Below are positions 32,848 through 43,418 of a DNA stretch of 64,000 bases, one piece after another. The translations under genes and the position numbers were made by a program. Numbering within the stretch: position 1 is the stretch's first letter; every line of letters starts with the position of its first letter. Under the pieces are notes generated by a model. It was not told the origin of the DNA. It saw nothing but the letters and a program-made list of their open reading frames with translations, and searched no databases. The stretch covers positions 124,001 to 188,000 of the forward strand of contig CAUEEP010000411.1 in NCBI GenBank assembly GCA_958450365.1. Direction: 5' to 3'. The DNA comes from Mesorhabditis belari (Eukaryota > Nematoda > Chromadorea > Rhabditida > Rhabditidae).

Positions 32848-33345
32848 ATTGGAACCAGATTGGAACCATATTGGAACCAGATTGGAACCGTACCCGAAAT
32901 GTATCCGAACCATATTGGAACCATATTGGAACCATATTGGAACCAGATTGGAACCGTACCCGAAATGTATCCGAACCATATTGGAACCATATTGGAACCA
33001 TATTGGAGCCATATTGGAACCGTATTGGAACCATATTAGAACCATATTGGAACCGTACCCGAAATGTATCCGAACCATATTGGAACCATATTGCAACCGT
33101 ATTGGAACCATATTGGAACCAGATTGGAACCATATTGGAACCAGATTGGAACCATATTGGAACCGTATTGGAACCGTATTGGAACCATATTGGAACCAGA
33201 TTGGAACCATATTGGAACCAGATTGGAACCATATTGGAACCATATTGGAACCGTACCCGTATTAGAGCCGTATTGGAATTATCAGATCAAAATTGGAACC
33301 GTATTGGAACCGTATTAGATCAAAATAGGAACCGTATTGGAACAT
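32848..33345. repeat. ATTGGAACC(A/G)(T/G) minisatellite, right part
   Basis: Same unit and orientation as 31378-32171. The outer edges of the two parts share the segment ttagagccgtattggaatta, so the array was continuous or internally duplicated before the insertion. Confidence 0.95.
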
Positions 33346-34043
33346 TCATTAAAGACATTCAAAAACACTCAAATTCTAACAAAAAGAATTGTCAACTAAC
33401 TAAAAACATCAGAACCTCAAAGTTTTAGCAATAAAAAAGGCGATTTTGTGGTGTGTAAAAGGTGTGAGGCTAGCATTGATTTACTAGCAAAAAGAACGCC
33501 GGGTTTTTTTTCGTTTTTTTCTTTATGCTATTGTTTCACTTGTTATTTGAAATAATTTTATTACCTAAATCGATAAAAAATCTACAATCACAAACAAAAA
33601 TCGCAAAAAAGCAGATCAGCAGGCCGGCCTGAACATGGTGGAGATCGAACAACAAATGCTGACAAAAAAGTAGATTCTTTACTCGTATTTCTGGAATAGG
33701 CAATATTATGAGGGCTGGAATAGGCAATATTTGAGCTTTGAGTGAGCGCAATTTCAAAAAAACCTAAAAATGACAAGATTGGACTAGAATTCAAGGCTTC
33801 AAAAAGCCTAAGTGACAAAATAGAGATCGCTATACGCTCACTCATGAGATTTCAACAAAAAAGAAAACAAAAACAAAGCGGCTAACACGGTGCAAGACTA
33901 GAAAGACTAAAACAAAGCAGCTAACACGGTGCAATCCTTAGACTAGACAGGCTAAAACAAAGCGGTTAACACGGTGCAATCCTTAGACTAGGCAGACTCA
34001 AACTAAGCGTTGAATTAACAAAAAAAACTCTAAGAATTAATCT

Positions 34044-36890
34044 CTATTGACGGTTTCCTCGACAGAAGTTGTCACTGTTGGAAGATGATGGTTCTTCTAC
34101 CTAAAATCGTTTATGTTTTATTATAAGATTTTAATGTACATCATCATAAATATAAAGTCATTTTAAAATAATATAAATAGCTATAGAGTCAATTTAAAAT
34201 AATATAAATAGCTATAGAGTCATTTTAAAATAATATAAATAGCTATAGTCATTCTAAAATAATATAAATAGCTATAAAGTCATTTTAAAATAATGTAAAT
34301 AGCTATAAAGTCAATTTAAAATAATATAAATAGCTATAAAGTCATTTTAAAATAATATAAATAGCTATAGAGTCAATTTAAAATAATATAAACAGCTATA
34401 AAGTCATTTTAAAATAATATAAATAGCTCTAAAGCCATTTTAAAATAATATAAATAGCTCTAAAGTCATTTAAAAATAATATAAACAGCTATAGTCATTC
34501 TAAAATAATATAAATAGCTATAAAGTCATTTTAAAATAATATAAACAGCTATAAAGTCATTTTAAAATAATATAAATAGCTCTAAAGTCATTTTAAAATA
34601 ATATAAACAGCTATAAAGTCAATTTAAAATAATATAAATAGCTCTAAAGTCATTTAAAATAATATAAATAGCTATAGTCATTCTAAAATAATGTAAATAA
34701 TCATAAATCATAAATCATATTCAAATTTTTGAAATTTACCATCTCCTCTGATGGTGGAGCGACCGATCGAAAAGGAGCAATTGGTTCTGGTGATGTTTCG
34801 GGGCGAATCTAGATTTTATCTAGATCCTCTTTTTTTGATTTTTACAGAAAATCTCAAAAGTGCCCTCGAAAAGTCGGCTTCTTACTTCATTTCCGACAGT
34901 TTCTTCGAATCGAAACAGCTTTTTGAACTGTTTATAAAGGGCGAATGCCGCAAAACCGGCGCAGACTGTTCCGAGCAATGTCAAAAAGCATCCGGTCGAG
35001 TCTTTTCCATCGCTTGTGAAGTGATACTAAAATATGGCTTTTTTTTCGATATTTATATTGTAAAGCGTTGACTTTTTGCAGAATATTCGATACCTGAAAA
35101 GTTGTTGGGTCTTTTTTTGAGAATTCTAGATTGAAACTGGTCCGAAACGTGCACGAAAGCTCTCAGAAACGTTAGCTTTTCTTAAAGATAAACAAAAGAG
35201 TTTGTGGAATTGAATATTAAATGTTAATGCTTAAATATTCAATATTCAAACAAGATACAGTCGACCCTTTGATAGTTTCTTTGATAGTTCGATAGTATTG
35301 GGTTGATGCATAATTATCCGGACTTCTTTTTGCGTGCTTGTATCTTTTTTGTTTTGAAAGCTTTTTGTCTATTTCTTTTTTTTAAATATTCGTTATTCTT
35401 TAGTGAACAAAATGCGTGTCGACAATCATATCCATCTTCGCCATATCATGCTCTACCACTTCGAAAAGGGATGGTCTGCCGCAGAGTCGTTTCGCGATCT
35501 CAAAGAACTTTTTGGTCAAGGAACAATTGGACGTGCAACAGTTTATGAATGGTTCGATCGTTTCAAGTCCGGTAACACAAGTGTTGATGAGTTTTGAGGT
35601 TCTTGAACAACAGCCATGATTCATCGCCTGTGACGAGATTCTTCAAAAACGGTGCTTCCTCGTTTCGTTGCAACAAATCGGTGAAAATTCGAAGGCGATC
35701 TGCTTGGTTCTTCTCGGAGAGTTCGTGTGGGACCCATCCAGCCAATTTCCATACTTTGCCAAGCTTTTTGAGATGGCGCACGATTGACTGGTCAACATTG
35801 AATTCATCTGCCAGCATTCTGGTTGTCAGGCTTTCGTCTTCTTCAACGGCTTCCAGAAGTGCCTTGTCATCGAATTCTGATGGCCGTCCTCTTCCTGGTT
35901 CATCATCAACACTTGTGTTAATGCTTAAATATTCAATATTCAAACAAGATACAGTCGACCCTTTGATAGTTTCTTTGATAGTTCGATAGTACAATAAATC
36001 ACCTTTGAAAACTCCCGACAAAACGCTTAAGAAAATACAAGGGCAAAAGCTCGATAGTATTTCGATATTTCGATAGTAAATCACTTTTGGAGAATCCCTT
36101 TAATGGTAAACATTTAAACAATTTAAACGCCAAAATTGTGTCACTTTTGAAGAAAATCGCATAAAATTCTACTCAATGCGGGATAGAATTGCGAAATTTG
36201 AGCATAAAGTAACGGTTTTATGCCAGAAGGGATGCTTTTACCGATCTAAGCTCAAAGTACACTGGATGCACTTTGAGCCTGAGCCTGAGACTCAACTGGT
36301 AAAGCAAAGAAAGAGTGAAAGTTGAATTTTTTCAAAGAATGATAGAGATCAGTTTTGGGAAACTAAATGGGAAAAGAAATCATTTATTGATCAAAAAAAC
36401 GATGAGAAATGGACTCATTTCTTGAAAAGGAAGCAAGATTTTGCGTTCAAAACTGATGCTTTCTCTTTCTTTTCAATCAATTGTGAGTAGTAGGGATTTT
36501 CGAGCGGAAAAAAGGGGTTTGCAAAAAGGGAAATGTTGCGGTTGAGTAAATGTTGAGGCTTACATCTTTACATCGAAGATTAGGCAAAACTCTCGATAGT
36601 CAATCAGGCTTGATAGTCAATCAGGTTTGATAGTCAATCAGGCTTGATAGTAAATCAGGCTTGATAGTCAATCATTTTTGGAGAAACCCTTCAATGATTT
36701 ACTATCGAGCGTCGACTGTACATAATAAATATCATTCAATGATACATATAAATATCATTCAACGATACTTATATAAGAATATAAGGAATTTGAAAGGTTT
36801 CTCTAAAGCTTCTCTAAAGTTTTTCTCTAAAGCTTACTTTCATATCGCCGGCCAAATTGATTTCGATCTTTTGCGGCATTTCGATTCGGT
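34044..36890 (-). CDS. Predicted 102-aa single-pass membrane protein
   Basis: Minus-strand exons, 5' to 3': 36890-36838 (ATG at 36879), 35026-34886, 34808-34740 and 34100-34044 (stop TAG). Coding length is 309 nt and all introns are phase 0. Donors include GTAAGC, GTAAGAA and GTAAAT, and acceptors end TTTCAG, TTTTAG and TCTAG. The product begins MPQKIEINLAGDMK. It has one hydrophobic segment (GCFLTLLGTVCAGFAAFALY, about residues 26-45) followed by KQFKKLF, then a Pro/Ser/Glu-rich tail ending NFCRGNRQ. I do not recognise the family. More exons may lie upstream. The antisense strand at 34751-35071 is also open for 106 codons, so strand choice rests on splice signals. The first intron contains the mariner and pogo-like insertions, the last the 34140-34700 array. 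Confidence 0.42.
34140..34700. repeat. TAAAATAATATAAATAGCTATAAAGTCAT array
   Basis: About twenty A/T-rich 27-30-bp units, within the last intron of the minus-strand gene model. Confidence 0.95.
35223..35297. repeat. 75-bp flank duplication of the mariner, left copy
   Basis: Identical 75-bp segments at 35223-35297 and 35917-35991 (gttaatgcttaaatattcaa to ttgatagttcgatagta) bracket the mariner fragments. A mariner insertion alone would duplicate only TA. Confidence 0.95.
35298..35916. mobile_element. Rearranged mariner transposon
   Basis: The left end after TA starts ttgggttgatgcataattat, as many mariner elements do. On the plus strand, 35411-35597 encodes the transposase N-terminal helix-turn-helix region (GWSAAESFRDLKELFGQGTI, then VYEWFDRFKSG). 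The next part of the protein is on the minus strand, about 35916-35590. It has the GRGRPSEFDDKALLEAV linker helix and then VTGDESWLLF, which includes the conserved second catalytic aspartate. Everything after that and the right terminal repeat are missing. The element is inactive. Confidence 0.85.
35951..36722. mobile_element. Pogo-like MITE hosting the mariner insertion
   Basis: The left end tacagtcgaccctttgatag and right end ctatcgagcgtcgactgta form inverted repeats next to TA. The mariner inserted close to its left end. The interior is non-coding and includes a gatagtcaatcaggctt array at 36595-36680. Pogo family membership is inferred only from the tip. Confidence 0.5.
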
Positions 36891-36899
36891 CTGAAAAGA

Positions 36900-38200
36900 A
36901 AAATTTGGGTTTTTTAAAATAACATTGCTCAAATCTCAAATCATTCAAATCATTCGAATAAATTCAAATCAAAAATTCAAGAAAAATGAAAACGAATAAA
37001 CAAATAGAAGGCTATTGTTTGTTGGAGGGATAAGGCGGAATATGGAGCTGATAATGACAAAATGTGGTTAGGGAAGACTGATTCATTTCATTTGTAACAC
37101 ACTTATGGTCAATGAAAATGAAAAAGGGGAGGTGTCTGCCACCCCATTCACCTCCGGGAGGGGAGGGACTTTGGTGGAATGAAAAAGAGGGGGACTTTGG
37201 TGAGAGAAGAAAGGGACGAGAGGGAAGACTGCAGAGACTGTCATTTCTCTCTTCCTCTCTTCCTCTTTCCTCTATTTGATTCTTCGATTGAATGGATTGA
37301 TTTTTGAGAAAAGCAGCGGAGAAAGCAATTTTGACTACAAAAACTCCAAAAAACAAATAAAACAAACTCCAAAAGGCAAAACATTTGCGTAAGAATATTC
37401 TATTGATCGATACGAAAATTAGATGCGAATTCGATAAGTCTATGAAAAGTTATAGCCGAAAGTACTTTGTATTGATCGCAGAATTGTATTGTAGACGGTT
37501 TGACAAGTCACAGGCAGATTCAACTCCTTTAGAACAGTTTTCACAGAGACAGTGCTGTTAGAAAGACGTCTTCCAATGTGTCGTTCACCCCACACCTCTT
37601 TGTCCCGGGAAAAGGAGAACGGATTTCCCAGGTCGGATTTCCCATGTCGGATTTCCCCTAAAAACAGGCTGAAGGAAAAATTAGGGTTTTTTAAAAAGAA
37701 TATATTGCTCGGAACGGTTCAAATCAAAAATTCAATTAATTTTCGAATAGTTTTCGAAGAATTTCCAATGAATGAAATCAAAAAATAGTGGAGAAAGCGA
37801 ATAAATAAATAAACAAATAAAAGATTCGTTTTGTGGAGGGATAAGGCAGAATATGGAGCTGGTGGGGAAGTGGTTGGGCAAGGCAAAATGTGGTTAAGCA
37901 AGGTGGTTGGGCAAGGCAAAATGTGGTTGGGCAAGGGCGATTGATTTCATTTGGGACATTTTGTTTCGTTGTTGTCAATGTAAGACTGATAAAGGGAACG
38001 TGGGGAAAAGGAAAAGAATTACCTCTCACCCGACGCCTCTTTGGGAAAAGGGAAAGGGGTTTTGTTTTGTTTTTTTTTCTACTAGAAAATAAAAACCCAA
38101 AAATTAAAGGGAAATCTATTTCATCAGCTTTTTTGCATTCAAATCAAAGAACAATCAAAAGTGATTGAAAAAAGTGATGAGTAATATTTTGGGAGAACCA
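36900..38200. repeat. Spacer with a duplicated 300-500-bp segment
   Basis: The stretch from about 36940 (gagggataaggcggaatatg at about 37025) recurs from about 37780 (gagggataaggcagaatatg). A second shared block (tatgaaaagttatagccgaa with agtactttgta) occurs at about 37440 and 38866. No supported gene. The open frames on the minus strand lie inside these repeats. Confidence 0.6.
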
Positions 38201-38211
38201 AAATATGAGTA

Positions 38212-38505
38212 CTTTAGCATTGCCCGATCATCGTAGAGCTTCAAAAATGTTTTCATAGAAGGGAATCGTATACGTAGATTCAGAATTTGACAAATCAGAC
38301 CTCGCTGGGACGTCAAATTTGGGCTAAAAGGCAAAAACTGCGGAAAAGCGTTAAGTTGCGTAATTTTTGCCTTTTAGCCCAAATTTGACGTGTCAGCGAG
38401 GTCTGATTTGTCGAAATTCGGAATCTACGCATACGATTCCCTTCTATGAAAACATTTTTGAAGCTCTACGACCTTTCCTAAGGCCTTTTCCAGCAAAAAA
38501 GGTCG
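38212..38505. mobile_element. Palindromic MITE, copy 1
   Basis: Arms gtagagcttcaaaaatgttt and gcccaaatttgacgtgtcag pair over about 130 bp around the loop gcggaaaagcgttaagttgc. A second copy is at 45478-45856. The arms end near ggtcgcatttgtcccacccc. Confidence 0.85.
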
Positions 38506-38659
38506 CATTTGTCCCACCCCCGCTTTCTCTCTTTCATCCATTTTATTCTTCGATTCGATAATCGCTTTTACAAAACGCAACAGAGAAAGGAATCGTCACT
38601 ACAAAAACTCCAAAAGGCACAACATTTGCGCAAGAATATTCAATCGATTGATACGAAAA

Positions 38660-38860
38660 TTAGATGCTTTGCTTATTAGATGCTTATTAGATGCTTATTA
38701 GATGCTTATTAGATGCTTATTAGATGCTTATTAGATGCTTATTAGATGCTTATTAGATGCTTATGCTTATTAGATGCTTATTAGATACTTATTAGATGCT
38801 TATTAGATGCTTATTAGATGCTTATTAGATGCTTATGCTTATTAGATGCTTATTAGATAA
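38660..38860. repeat. ATTAGATGCTT 11-bp array
   Basis: About seventeen units of ttagatgctta. Short runs of the same unit recur at 39667-39686, at the end of a RING exon copy, and near 39890. Confidence 0.95.
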
Positions 38861-39051
38861 GTCTATGAAAAGTTATATCCGAAAGTACTTTGTACATCTA
38901 TAGACGTTTGGGAGACGAATATCGAGGTGCCAAATTTAAATTATTTGCAACGCTCTATTTGATCGCTTCTATTTTTCATTTCATTTTGCTAACTTGTTGT
39001 CAAAGATGTTGTTCTTTTCAGGAATGAAGAATGAAATCGAATGAATTTCAG

Positions 39052-40320
39052 GAATGAAATCGCTCAATTGAATCCTCTACGAGACACCGTGTAAGTTTTG
39101 CAATTTTTATTGATATTAAAGCAACAAATCTTGTAGTATACATGGTTTTTCGTTGAAATAGCAATTGTTTTTATCAATTTTTAGTTGTGCCAGTTGCCGG
39201 ACAGCTATTTGCAATGCGGATTGGCAATGTGCGAATATTTCGAAAAGTCGAAGAAGAAGTTGTTGGAGGAAGAAGAAAGAGAACATCAATGTGACGGGAT
39301 ATTTTAACAACCGGCACCTTGCCGACTTTCTAATTGGTAGGCTAAAATTAGCGTAAGAGAATAATTGACGCTTTGTGTTTAGATGTGATCTCACAAGACT
39401 CATTAACGCTCTCGCCGAACTGGGGTGATATCTACTTCAAAAGGTTGGCAAGATTATTTCAGTGTAGATTAAATATTCAGGCTTTTAAATGCCCTGAATG
39501 GCCAATCTGTCACGACGAGTGTGAGTTTCACGGCTTGCTTAATAAATAAAATGATAAAAATATGAATATTGGTGGCAACTGAGGCTTTGAATTTTTAGAT
39601 TGAAAGATGCCATTGATGGAAAGGAATCACTTGCTCTTGGCTGTAATCACATCATTTGTACCGAATGCTTATTAGATGCTTATTAGTCGAGTCGACTTCG
39701 TCGATGGCGACACAAAGGTTAGTAAGTTCTTTCTACAGTGTTAAACCAGTTATCTAAACAGGATTTAAAACCTGAAGGGTAGCATAAAGTAAATTGTATT
39801 TATAACGCTACTGTTTATTAGTACAGAACTAAAAAATGCAACGATACCCATTACAAAAACAGCATGTGCATGAATAGAAACATCAAAGTTAGATGCTTAT
39901 TTGATTATTTAGATTGAAAGATGCCATTGATGGAAAGGAATCACTTGCTCTTGACTGTACCGAATCACTTGCTCTTGACTGTACCGAATCACTTGCTCTT
40001 GGCTGTAATCACATCATTTGTACCGAATGTTTAAAACCGTGTAAGTTTTGCAATTTTTATTGATATTAAAGCAACAAATCTTGTAGTATACATAGGTTTT
40101 TCGTTGAAATGCCAACTACTTTTATCAATTTTTAGTTTTGCCATTTGCCGGACAGCTATTTGCAATGCGGATTGGCAATGTGTGAATATTGCGAAAAGTC
40201 AAAAAAATATGGGGCGATGACGGGAAGTGATGACACTCATCGGTGCGGAGGTTATTGTCAGTGTTGTTCTGGCGACTTGGTGAGCTGGTGTGATCTTTAT
40301 AGTTCCTTTATAGTTCCTAT
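39052..40320 (+). pseudogene. Broken, partly duplicated RING-finger gene
   Basis: Coding-like pieces: 39052-39090, 39185-39336, 39383-39443 and 39481-39520 join in phase and read VCASCRTAICNADWQC, then DVISQDSLTLSPNWGDIYFK, then RLLNALNGQ. Two copies of another exon (39599-39673 and 39913-40040) read LGCNHIICTECL, the CxHxxCxxC core of a RING, as in ubiquitin E3 ligases. A second copy of the CASC exon follows at about 40138-40290, with the first Cys replaced by Phe in the matching frame. The RING-core exon precedes the CASC exon only in the second copy, and their phases do not match there. The copy at 39913 carries a 24-bp in-frame repeat (ESLALDCT) not seen in the other. I infer a tandem duplication with loss of function. 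A live gene with a different exon set cannot be excluded. Confidence 0.45.
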
Positions 40321-40640
40321 TTGGTTCCTTTACAGTTCCTTTAGAGTTCCTATTTGGTTCCTTTAAAGTTCCTTTATAGTTCCTATTTGGTTCCTTTAAA
40401 GTTTCTTTATAGTTCCTATTTGGTTCCTTTAAAGTTTCTTTATAGTTCCTATTTGGTTCCTTTAAAGTTTCTTTATAGTTCCTATTTGGTTCCTTTATAG
40501 TTCCTATTTGGTTCCTTTATAGTTCCTATTTGGTTCCTTTATAGTTCCTTTATAGTTCCTTTATAGTTCCTTTATAGTTCCTTTATAGTTCCTTTATAGT
40601 TCCTATTTGGTTCCTTTAAAGTTCCTTTAAAGTTAAAGGT
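40290..40640. repeat. TTTATAGTTCCTATTTGGTTCC array
   Basis: Alternating ttcctttatag and ttcctatttgg units interrupt the downstream RING copy. The continuation agaagaaagagaacatcaat at about 40658 matches the first copy, which shows the array expanded inside that exon. Confidence 0.93.
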
Positions 40641-40765
40641 GAAGTCGTTGGAGGAAGAAGAAAGAGAACATCAATGTGATGAGATATTTTGACAACCGAC
40701 GAGATATCAACCGACACCTTGCCTACTTTCTAATTGGTAGGCTAAAATTAGCGTAAGAGGCTTTT

Positions 40766-41014
40766 TCATTATGTTTTTCGAGATTCGAACAAGAATGATA
40801 TTATTTTTCTCATTTTTTTTACTGTAATCGCTGTTAAACTGTTAAAAGTTGATAATTTAATCGTTTTTTATATTTTTACATACACATTTTCTTTACTATA
40901 TCGTTTTGTGATAAGCTAGAAAAGTTTTTCAGACTCGGCAATTTTTTTCAGTACACTATTTTTTTTTATGCAAGAGGATAAAGTGTTTTTTGTTTTGTTT
41001 TGAAAAAATTAGCA
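40766..41014. repeat. Dispersed 270-bp repeat, copy 2
   Basis: Nearly identical to 31104-31378 but with small indels and no adjoining minisatellite. Confidence 0.9.
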
Positions 41015-41059
41015 AGTTTTACTATCGAGTATTTTCTGGAAATGCACACCTTTTGGCTC

Positions 41060-42890
41060 AGAGAATTCTAGGGTGACATCCAGATAAAAGAAAAAAGCGA
41101 AATTTAAATAAAATTAAGGGCCATGGATGCCTAAAAGATGCGGTAGTAAGGCAAAAGGCAAGCCGAGTACAATTTTTTTGGTGAAAATCAAAAATCTGAA
41201 TCTTAAAAATTCTAGTGTGTCATCCAGATCAAAGAAAAAACGCAATTAAAATAAAATTACTCTTGCCAATTTTTCGGAATCATTGCGAACTCCCGGCTGT
41301 CCATCATTGAGTACAATTTTTTGTTGAAAATCAAAAATCTAAAACCTAAAAGTTTCACTGTGACATCCAGATAAAAGAAAAAACCCAATTTGAATAAAAG
41401 TGTTCTTGCCAATCTTTCGGAATCATTGCGAACTCTCGGCAACCACGACTAGGCAAAAAGATTCTAGGGAAAATCAAAAATCTGAATCTTAAAAATTCTA
41501 GTGTGTCATCCAGATCAAAGAAAAAACGCAATTTGAATAAAAGTGCTCTTGCCAATCTTTCGGAATCATCTCGAGCTCTTGGCAGTCCATCATCGAGTAC
41601 AATTTTTTGTTGAAAATCAAAAATCTAAAACCTAAAAGTTTCACTGTGACATCCAGATCAAAGAAAAAACCCAATTTGAATAAAAGTGTTCTTGCCAATC
41701 TTTCGGAATCATTGCGAACTCTCGGCGGTTTGGCAGAACTTATTTTGTAGACTTCTTTGTCTCAAGCTGAGCCTAAATAACAAAACTTTTTGAATAAACA
41801 AAAGAAAATTCTATAAGAACCAAAAATGAACTTGAAACAAAAGCAAAACCAATATAAAAACTAAAACAACTCGACAACTTTTAAAATGCAGTAAAAAGTA
41901 AAGATTTTGTTTTTTGTTGTGTTTTGTTCAAAACCAAATTTTGTTCTCTTCCGGTTTATCAAAAAGTCATTTTTTGGTTCTTATAGAATTTTTCTTTGAT
42001 TTTTCAAAAATTTTTATTTTTTAAACTCAATTTAAGCCTGGAAATTAGTTTAAGCCTGGAAATTCCGAAAGATTGGCAAGAGTAATTCTATTTTAATTGC
42101 GTTTTCTCTTTGATCTGGATGACACACTAGAATTTTTAAGATTCAAATTTTTGATTTTCAACAAAAAATTGTACTCGATAATGGACAGCCGGGAGTTCGT
42201 GATAATTCCGAAAGATTGGCAAGAGTAATTCTATTTTAATTGCGTTTTTTCTTTGATCTGGATGACACACTAGAATTTTTAAGATTCAAATTTTTGATTT
42301 TCACCAAAACAATTGTACTCGATAATGGACAGCCGGGAGTTCGCGATTATTCCGGAAGATTGATAAGAGCTATTTTATTTTAATTGCGTTTTTTCTTTGA
42401 TCTGGATGTCACACTAGAATTTTTAAGATTCAAATTTTTGATTTTCAACAAAAAATTGTACTCGATGATGGACAGCCGGGAGTTCGTGATAATTCCGAAA
42501 GATTGGCAAGAGCACTTTTATTCAAATTGCGTTTTTTCTTTGATCTGGATGACACACTAGAATTTTTAAGATTCAGATTTTTGATTTTCACCAAAACAAT
42601 TGTACTCGATAATGGACAGCCGAGAGCTCGCGATGATTCCGAAAAATTGACAAGAACAATTTTAATTTAGTTGCGTTTTTTCTTTGATCTGGATGTCATC
42701 TATTAGATTTGGATTTTTGATTTTCAACAAAAATTGTACTCGATAATGGACAGCCGGGAGTTCGTGATAATTCCGAAAAATTGGCATGAGTAATTTTATT
42801 TTAATTGCGTTTTTTCTTCGATCTGGATGTCACAGTGAAATTTTTAGGCTTTAGATTTTTGATTTTCAGCAAATTTTTTTGCCCTATCGT
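41060..42890. repeat. Inverted pair of arrays of a roughly 145-bp unit
   Basis: Left half (41060-41740): about five units in minus orientation. Right half (42050-42890): about six units in plus orientation. They are separated by about 300 bp. Each unit contains gatctggatgacacactaga, ttttgattttcaacaaaaaa, gtactcgataatggacagcc and attccgaaagattggcaaga. Some units are open as a 60-residue frame with IPKDWQEHFYSN. I do not recognise the family. Confidence 0.85.
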
Positions 42891-42931
42891 TTACCCGATG
42901 TGTAAAGCCATATCCTGACGACAGGGAGACT

Positions 42932-43002
42932 ATCGGTGTAGCTCATTGGTATAGCGTTCATCTGGTAAGCGAGAAGTGGTGGGTTCGAGTCCCGGCACCA
43001 AT
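42932..43002 (+). tRNA. tRNA-like sequence, anticodon uncertain
   Basis: The acceptor arm atcggtg/caccaat pairs with one mismatch. The D-arm contains gtagctcattggtatagc and the T-arm ggttcgagtcc. With the loop ctggtaa the anticodon would be GGT (Thr), but the anticodon stem has a mismatch and that anticodon is unusual in eukaryotes. A real tRNA or a tRNA-derived pseudogene are both possible. Confidence 0.45.
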
Positions 43003-43282
43003 CATGTTTTGTTTTCCCAGCTTTAATCCATAAAACTCGACCTGTTTAGATTGGCGACTGGCGAATCCAACTGTCAATAGCCAATCGACGAATCGACCTA
43101 TTTAGATTTAACGTTTAAAAAGCCTAGAAACGGTGATAGCTGGCTGATGTTCATAGCTGATTCACCCCTTCGTCTAACCCTCTTCACACAAAGTTGAGGC
43201 TGTCCCCATCCCCTTTTTCTCTCTTTTCAGTCACTCTCCGTTGTTTCAAGGCGCATTTTCGAGATGTGTGGCTCTCAAAAGG

Positions 43283-43418
43283 AGAAAGAGAGAAAAGGGA
43301 AGAAGAAGAAGAAAAAAAGGGAAGAAGAGGAAGAAGAGGAAGAAAAGGGAAGAAGAGGAAGAAAAGGGAAGAAGAGGAAGAAAAGGGAGGAAGAAGAAGA
43401 AAAGGGAAGAAGAAGCTC
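43283..43418. repeat. GAAGAAGAGGAAGAAAAGGG purine tract
   Basis: A 135-bp plus-strand purine-only stretch. Lys/Glu/Arg-rich open frames across it are compositional. No exon of the downstream gene was recognised here. Confidence 0.85.

Noticed and set aside
34751..35071. 106-codon plus-strand frame starting MVERPIEKEQ
   Set aside because: Splice signals and phases favour the minus-strand model. Kept as an alternative in that entry.
37012..38029. Minus-strand frames of 117 and 83 codons
   Set aside because: They lie in a duplicated repeat segment and differ in frame between the two copies.
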